Positions 60,601-64,000 of a DNA stretch of 64,000 nucleotides are shown in pieces. The notes beneath the pieces are model-generated. The model made no database searches. It had not been told where the DNA came from and saw only the letters and a list, made by a program, of their open reading frames with translations. Both the position numbers and the translations under genes were made by a program. Numbering within the stretch: position 1 is the first letter of the stretch; each line of letters begins with the position of its first letter. Source of the stretch: Sorangium cellulosum (GTDB lineage: Bacteria > Myxococcota_A > Polyangia > Polyangiales > Polyangiaceae). Location: positions 868,001 through 932,000 of the forward strand of contig NZ_CP012673.1 of assembly GCF_002950945.1 (NCBI RefSeq), written 5' to 3'.

Positions 60601-60876
60601 GAGCGCGAGCGTCCGGAGCGCGACGAACGACGTTGCGCCCAGGGCGAGCAGGGCGCCCCAGGGGCGCGCGAGCCGGAGGTGGACGCCCGAGAGCAGCCCG
60701 CACCAGACCAGGCCCACGTGGAGCGCCGGAAGTGCGCCCGCGATCATCCAGGCGAGCAGGATCGGGCGGCGGCGTGCGCCGTCCCGGAGGGCGGCGCGGA
60801 GCAGCCCGGCGAAGATCAGCGCGCCGGCCAGCGTCGCGGCGTAGGGCAGCGCGCGCAGCGCGGCCGCCGGGATCAC
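57613..60876 (-). CDS. Large membrane protein with two von Willebrand A domains
   Basis: A 1087-residue protein related to Bat/vWA-GATase membrane proteins. Three hydrophobic segments open it. A first vWA domain follows with a DRSRS metal site, then a beta-rich region, a GATase-like fold with VVLSDVRASDLS, and a second vWA domain with the full DISGSM motif. A last membrane segment (ELVFLAALALLFTVAARRL) precedes a Pro/Ala-rich cytosolic tail with repeats like PERPAQPAW and a final basic end. The GTG at 60876 is chosen because GGAGG lies five bases upstream; the frame is open to 61107 but without signals. It is like the BatA-like protein at 10435. Confidence 0.82.
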   Translation of the reverse strand: MIPAAALRALPYAATLAGALIFAGLLRAALRDGARRRPILLAWMIAGALPALHVGLVWCGLLSGVHLRLARPWGALLALGATSFVALRTLALARAAARASASAHAQRQGSWRARFGDFISNFAAFAAAMAVAGPELGRPLDRLTVLLAVDRSRSIDLVPGADTRVAHELAVAELGMREGDRVATIVFAAGAATEDPPRPRSQLPAPQRVALGRDGTDLAAGIRRALAEVPPDSAARVVLVTDGVATRGDTMAAAAAAVAAGVSIDVLPLEQRRLPDVRVVALRAPARADEGEALDLRLVTSSPAPAEVEIRLRRDGELIARTEASIAAGEDVLRIRQEAPGPGLHRYDVEITAKDPKLDEAAEDNAGSAFVRVRGPAAALVLEGDAGQGAFLARALEAGAFRVDEGGVAQVPADLGGLAGYDLVVLSDVRASDLSPGQLDALASYVRDLGGGLLLMGGDRSMGPGGYARTPIEEVSPVSFDLKQERRRASLAQVIGIDISGSMAASAGAHTKLELANEAAARSAALLGPGDRLGVAHVDTAVRWSVPLGPVADQAGIDRAIRAVGPGGGGIFVDITLAAAYGALDREAVNLKHVLLFADGSDAENMDPCRAMVEAARRRGITSSVVALGQGSDVPELELLSRLGGGRFYLVEDAARLPAVFTQETILAARSAILEEPFQVALGAPSPVTTGVPFSEAPPLGGYVVTIPKGRATVLLTGPEGDPILAAWSAGLGRAAAFTSDLKDRWGAAWTRWPGAARMIAQAARDVTRKAEDPRVRLEAEASGGELSVRASVVGDDGRAQSFRRLLVNVTGPDGIARELPLEATGAGSYTATLPLSRPGTYVAVARDELTGEAVGTTGAVMSAGEELRPTGSDLSLLGRIAEFTGGKRRDTLAGIFEDRAARRFAYEDATAELVFLAALALLFTVAARRLALPEAAVAWGARARARLWARPWGAAVEAAGAGATVGALLSARERGRVQREGAQASPAPRGGEGGERAPAQAPSERPAQPAWTPPERPARPAWAPEQAVARPEQRGVAAGTSTAEGHGARGAAVPEGHAPAAPAATAAEERPLTAAEKILARRRGRR

Positions 60877-61068
60877 CCAGGCCTCCGTTGGGTCCGCATG
60901 CAGGGGAGCCGCAGTACAGCATCTTTGCCCCGCCCGGGGGATGCCGCTCCGGTGTGGGTGTGGCCGAGTGCCCCATCGGGGCAGCCATGCGACGCCCGTG
61001 TCGGTTTCGCGCGGGTTTCTGTCGGCATTTCTGCCTTTCCTGGCACGCTTTCCATAGTTTCCCAGGGA

Positions 61069-61084
61069 TGGCACGTTGCCTGCT
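61069..61084 (+). promoter_or_regulatory. Sigma-54-like -24/-12 promoter
   Basis: TGGCACGTTGCCTGCT matches the -24/-12 consensus (TGGCACG, four bases, then TTGCA/T) except for CT in place of TT; GG and GC are exactly ten bases apart. It lies about 70 bases before the kinase start at 61156. A second TGGCACG (61041-61047) lies 28 bases upstream but lacks the -12 GC. If used, the kinase depends on an enhancer-binding protein. Confidence 0.5.
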
Positions 61085-61155
61085 TCACGGCGTCGCGCAG
61101 GTCGCAACGCGCCACGGGCGTGGCGAGGCCGCGCAGCACGGGGGCAGGAGAGATC

Positions 61156-62322
61156 ATGTCGCGCATCGAGATCACGGACGCCTGGAGCAGCACGGACGAC
61201 AGCTCATGGGACCTCGGCGAGGGGTTCGGCGAGCCCACGTGCGGCGTGCACCCCCAGGAAGGCGATCTCATCGCTGGCAAGTACCGGCTGGTCCGCAAGA
61301 TCGGCGAGGGGGCGATGGGCGCGGTCTGGGTGGCGACGAACGAGGCGATCGGCGGAGCGGTCGCGCTGAAGCTGATGCGCCCGGAGCTCCGGTCGGCGGA
61401 GCTCACCGACTACTTCCTCCGCGAGGCGCGCGCCGCGGGCCGGATGAACCACCCGGAGATCGTGCGGATGTTCGACCTGGGCGAGACCGCTGAGGGCGAC
61501 CCCTACCTGGTGATGGAGCTCATCGAGGGCGAGTCGCTGCGGAGCGTGCTCGCGCGCGACGGGTGGATGACGCCGGAGCGGGCGATCGCGCTGCTCCTGC
61601 CGGTGGCGGGCGCGATGCATGCGGCCCACGAGAAGGGGGTCGTCCACCGCGATCTCAAGCCCGACAACGTGATGCTGGTGCGCCGCGGCTCGGACTGGCT
61701 GCAGCCGAAGATCGTGGACTTCGGCGTGGCGAAGATCGTCGACGGCGGCGAGGAGAGCCCCGCGTCGGGGAGCTTCGAGGTCTTCGGGACGCCCGACTAC
61801 ATGCCGCCGGAGCAGGCGCTCGCGCTGCCGAGCGTCGACCGCCGCGCGGACGTCTGGTCGTTCTGCGCGATGCTCTACGAGCTGCTCGCGGGCCGGCCGC
61901 CGTTCTCGTCGAAGAACGCGCTGGACGGCCTGCGCGCGGTGCTTCAGGACGCGGTCCCGTCGCTGGTCGAGCTGTGCGGCATCGACGCGGAGCTCTGGGC
62001 GATCCTGGAGCGCGGGCTGCAGAAGGAGGCCTCAGCGCGCTGGTCGAGCCTGCGCGAGCTCGGCGAGGCGCTCGCCGCGTGGCTCTGGTCGCGCGGGGTC
62101 CGGGAGGACGCGCGCGGCGTGTCGCTCCAGGGCGAGTGGCTCCCGCGCGAGGAGACCTGCGCTCCCGCGAGCTGCGTGACGCGGCTGCGGTATGCCTCGG
62201 CCGACGAGCGCAACCGGCCGAGCCGAAGGTGGTCGTCGCGCCGCCGGGCGCACCGGCTGCACCGGGCCCGGCCCCAGGCCGAGCCGGTGCTCTGCGCCAT
62301 CAGGGCAGGGGCGACCTGCTGA
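61156..62322 (+). CDS. Soluble Hanks-type Ser/Thr protein kinase
   Basis: A 388-residue kinase. The start has a GGAGAG five bases upstream and an acidic leader of about 35 residues. Catalytic motifs are intact: GEGAMGAVW, VALKLM, HRDLKPDN, VDFGVAK and YMPPEQ. After the kinase fold (about residue 320) comes a tail; its last 40 residues are very Arg-rich, unlike the rest, and another frame there reads Pro/Ala-rich linker-like sequence, so the true end may be altered by a frameshift. There is no membrane segment. A sigma-54-like promoter lies upstream. Confidence 0.88.
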   Translation: MSRIEITDAWSSTDDSSWDLGEGFGEPTCGVHPQEGDLIAGKYRLVRKIGEGAMGAVWVATNEAIGGAVALKLMRPELRSAELTDYFLREARAAGRMNHPEIVRMFDLGETAEGDPYLVMELIEGESLRSVLARDGWMTPERAIALLLPVAGAMHAAHEKGVVHRDLKPDNVMLVRRGSDWLQPKIVDFGVAKIVDGGEESPASGSFEVFGTPDYMPPEQALALPSVDRRADVWSFCAMLYELLAGRPPFSSKNALDGLRAVLQDAVPSLVELCGIDAELWAILERGLQKEASARWSSLRELGEALAAWLWSRGVREDARGVSLQGEWLPREETCAPASCVTRLRYASADERNRPSRRWSSRRRAHRLHRARPQAEPVLCAIRAGATC

Positions 62323-62429
62323 GCGGGCTCGCATCCGGGAGAACGGAGGCGGCGCGACCGCGTGGCCGCAGCCTAGCGGGCGCCTCGCTGGCTTGACCTC
62401 GCGGCTCGCCGTTTGCTCTGCTCTGGCGC

Positions 62430-63806
62430 GTGAACGCCCGCGCCACACCGTCGCTGCGCATCGCGCGGCTCGTGATCACGAACTTCCGAACGTTTCGAGG
62501 GCCCACCGAGATCGTCCTTTCGTCCGGTGGCGCAGCCGACGCGATGCCCGTGCTCCACGGCACGAACGGGGCAGGCAAGTCGAACGCGCTGGCGGCGATC
62601 GATCTGTTCTTCCGGGTCGCCTCGTTCTGGCTGCGTTCGGCCGCCGGTGCGGGCTTGATGGGCCCACCCGGTGGGGCGTTCATGGTGCCGTGGGGTTTTC
62701 GGGACGACCACTTCGGTTTGTGGATGAATCATCGGAGCTGGCCGCCCGGTGTCCGCGATCCGCAGCGGGTCGAGGTCCACTTCGACGATGCGCGTCTCGG
62801 TGCGCTCCGCGTCACGCTGACCCCGTCGGGCAATGAGGTCCTCCTCCGGCTGGAGGTCGCGACGTCTGCTGCGCCGGACCGCTGGAGGGCGCCGCGATCG
62901 CTGAAAAACGCGGGTGGTGTCGTGCTGAAGGACGGCGAGGGGAACAGGTTGCCAGACGAGGAGATCTCTCATCTGAAGAACGCCCTCGATGCGCCGCTCG
63001 GCCCCGGCAGCAAGCCGTTCTTCCTGCTGGACGCGCGCCGTCGAGACTTCCGGTCCATCGGCGAAGGGGCGCCGCGCGCGGATGCGACAAGCACGATGTC
63101 TGCCGCCACGGCCGAACGCCTCCTTGCGCTGGCCACCTCGCTCGACCCGGAGGAGACCGAGCGCTGGCGTACCTTCGTGGAGCTGATCCATCGGTTCAAG
63201 ACGCTCTCGGATCGAGAGGTCTCCGTGCTCCGCGCTCCAGTGGACGGCAGCGAGGTCACTGACCTCCGCTTCGAGGTCCGGGGCAAGCAGATCCTCCGGC
63301 TCTCCGAGCTCAGCTCCGGCGAGCAGCAGGTGGTCGCCCTCGTCGCGGCCGTGCTCACCTCGCGCGCCGGCCTGGTCGCCATCGAGGAGCCGGAGATGAG
63401 CCTGCATCCAGACAACCAGGAGCTCGTCCGCGATATCCTGCGCGAGCAGGTGCAGCGGGGGGTTGTGGATCAGATCTTCCTCGAGAGCCATGTCCAGGTC
63501 TTCGACGGACCGGAGGTGCTCCGGTTCAGCCGTTCCCCCGAGGGAGAGACGCTCGTCACACGGCAGCCTTCGCGCTCGGACAGCGAGCTCCGGGCCCTCG
63601 CGCGCGAGCAGGGCGCCGACGAGCAGTGGGTGACGCCGGAGGGATATACACAGCTGCCAGAGGAGATGCGAAGCAGGCTCGGCCTGCAGGGCGGCGGCTA
63701 TCTCTGGTTCCTGCGCTCGAGGCCGGAGGGTCGCTGGGAGGCCTGGACGGAGGCCGAGCTGGAGGAGCAGCTTGGCCTCGGCGAGAGACCTTCGAAGGAC
63801 GCCTGA
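62430..63806 (+). CDS. RecF/OLD-like AAA ATPase
   Basis: A 458-residue ABC-type ATPase of the AAA_15/AAA_21 group. Start LRIARLVITNFRTFRGPTEIVL, Walker A GTNGAGKS (K50), signature LSSGEQQVVALVAAVL, Walker B VAIEEPEMSLHP and the switch region IFLESHVQVF are clear. The last 110 residues, beyond the ATPase core, may contact the partner. The start is a GTG at 62430. A PIN-like gene begins one base after the stop (TGA, C, GTG), so they form an operon. Its function may be in conflict or defence, by analogy. Confidence 0.85.
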   Translation: MNARATPSLRIARLVITNFRTFRGPTEIVLSSGGAADAMPVLHGTNGAGKSNALAAIDLFFRVASFWLRSAAGAGLMGPPGGAFMVPWGFRDDHFGLWMNHRSWPPGVRDPQRVEVHFDDARLGALRVTLTPSGNEVLLRLEVATSAAPDRWRAPRSLKNAGGVVLKDGEGNRLPDEEISHLKNALDAPLGPGSKPFFLLDARRRDFRSIGEGAPRADATSTMSAATAERLLALATSLDPEETERWRTFVELIHRFKTLSDREVSVLRAPVDGSEVTDLRFEVRGKQILRLSELSSGEQQVVALVAAVLTSRAGLVAIEEPEMSLHPDNQELVRDILREQVQRGVVDQIFLESHVQVFDGPEVLRFSRSPEGETLVTRQPSRSDSELRALAREQGADEQWVTPEGYTQLPEEMRSRLGLQGGGYLWFLRSRPEGRWEAWTEAELEEQLGLGERPSKDA

Positions 63807-63807
63807 C

Positions 63808-64000
63808 GTGCGCCTCTGGATCGATACCAACGCGGCCCGTAGCCCCAGGGCGCTCCGAGATCTCTGCCGCCTCGCCCGGAGTAAATGCGTCGAGGTCGTC
63901 GTCCATGCGCAGGTCTACCTCGAGAGGCGCCGCCAGCAGCGGGTAGAGCTCGGCGATCAGTTCCTGGAGACAGTCTTCGACGACTTCCTCAAGCAGCACC
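63808..64000 (+). CDS. PIN-like nuclease domain, cut by window end
   Basis: The first 64 codons of a gene running off the window. They read RLWIDTNAARSPRALRDLCRLA then VVVHAQVYLERRRQ, which matches the opening of a PIN-type nuclease domain (first strand, conserved Asp in IDTN, and a later acidic position at the end of the second strand). PIN domains cleave RNA in many toxin and defence systems. The GTG start lies one base after the ATPase stop. The rest of the gene is outside the window, so catalytic residues further on cannot be checked. Confidence 0.5.
   Translation, partial: MRLWIDTNAARSPRALRDLCRLARSKCVEVVVHAQVYLERRRQQRVELGDQFLETVFDDFLKQH

Noticed and set aside
60877..61107. N-terminal extension of the large vWA protein
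   Set aside because: The extension is Arg-rich without a start signal, whereas the GTG at 60876 follows a perfect GGAGG and a membrane segment.

Overview
The window reads as chromosome of a large-genome, very GC-rich myxobacterium, most likely the Sorangium/Polyangium group. The signs are codons ending almost always in G or C, two MYXO-CTERM-type surface anchors, several Hanks-type Ser/Thr kinases, PATAN-domain and FHA/sigma-54 regulators, three clustered bactofilins, and many long opposite-strand shadow frames typical of such DNA. There is no rRNA, tRNA, CRISPR array or intact insertion sequence that I can support. Function calls rest on motif and family recognition from the sequence alone.

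Left part (1-26 kb). The end of rpoB and complete rpoC open the window and finish at a strong hairpin. A composite regulator (MshEN, HD, receiver and PATAN domains) follows, then a RimJ-type acetyltransferase, a DUF2330 MYXO-CTERM protein and panB. Converging on panB is a five-gene minus-strand cluster (17256 to 10435): LysM protein, Ser/Thr kinase, MYXO-CTERM ASH-domain protein, DUF58 protein and BatA-like vWA membrane protein. Next come an OmpA-like lipoprotein, an Rpn-like nuclease, a GT39 glycosyltransferase translationally coupled to an unusual MinD/J-like/RodZ-like fusion, a DUF1015 protein, a rhodanese and a GT2 glycosyltransferase.

Middle part (26-46 kb). A membrane histidine kinase overlaps its single-domain response regulator, which overlaps tail-to-tail a squalene/phytoene synthase-like gene. 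About 1.2 kb without a gene leads to two lipoproteins separated by an intrinsic terminator. An acyl carrier protein and adenylation enzyme pair carries ten exact 18-bp repeats inside the enzyme. A Tat-exported metzincin-like protease and a VOC protein precede a conflict-system-like pair (RecF/OLD-type ATPase plus DUF4276 TOPRIM-like protein), a carotenoid-type FAD oxidoreductase, an FHA sigma-54 activator, a GNAT enzyme, CsbD and GlsB stress proteins, and a serine/alanine-glyoxylate aminotransferase behind a structured leader.

Right part (46-64 kb). Divergent Ser/Thr kinases (one with a cyclase-like tail, one a 1378-residue kinase-ATPase-TPR protein) are followed by a lipoprotein, a glyQ with no glyS beside it, a pyrE-bactofilin operon, a 42-bp perfect inverted repeat element, a StyA-like flavin monooxygenase, a 1087-residue double-vWA membrane protein, a kinase behind a sigma-54-like promoter, and a second ATPase followed one base later by a PIN-like nuclease gene cut by the window edge.

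The least ordinary items are the MinD/J/RodZ fusion with its glycosyltransferase, the two ATPase-plus-nuclease pairs, the degenerate receiver/HD regulator after rpoC, the in-frame 18-bp repeat arrays and the 42-bp inverted repeat.
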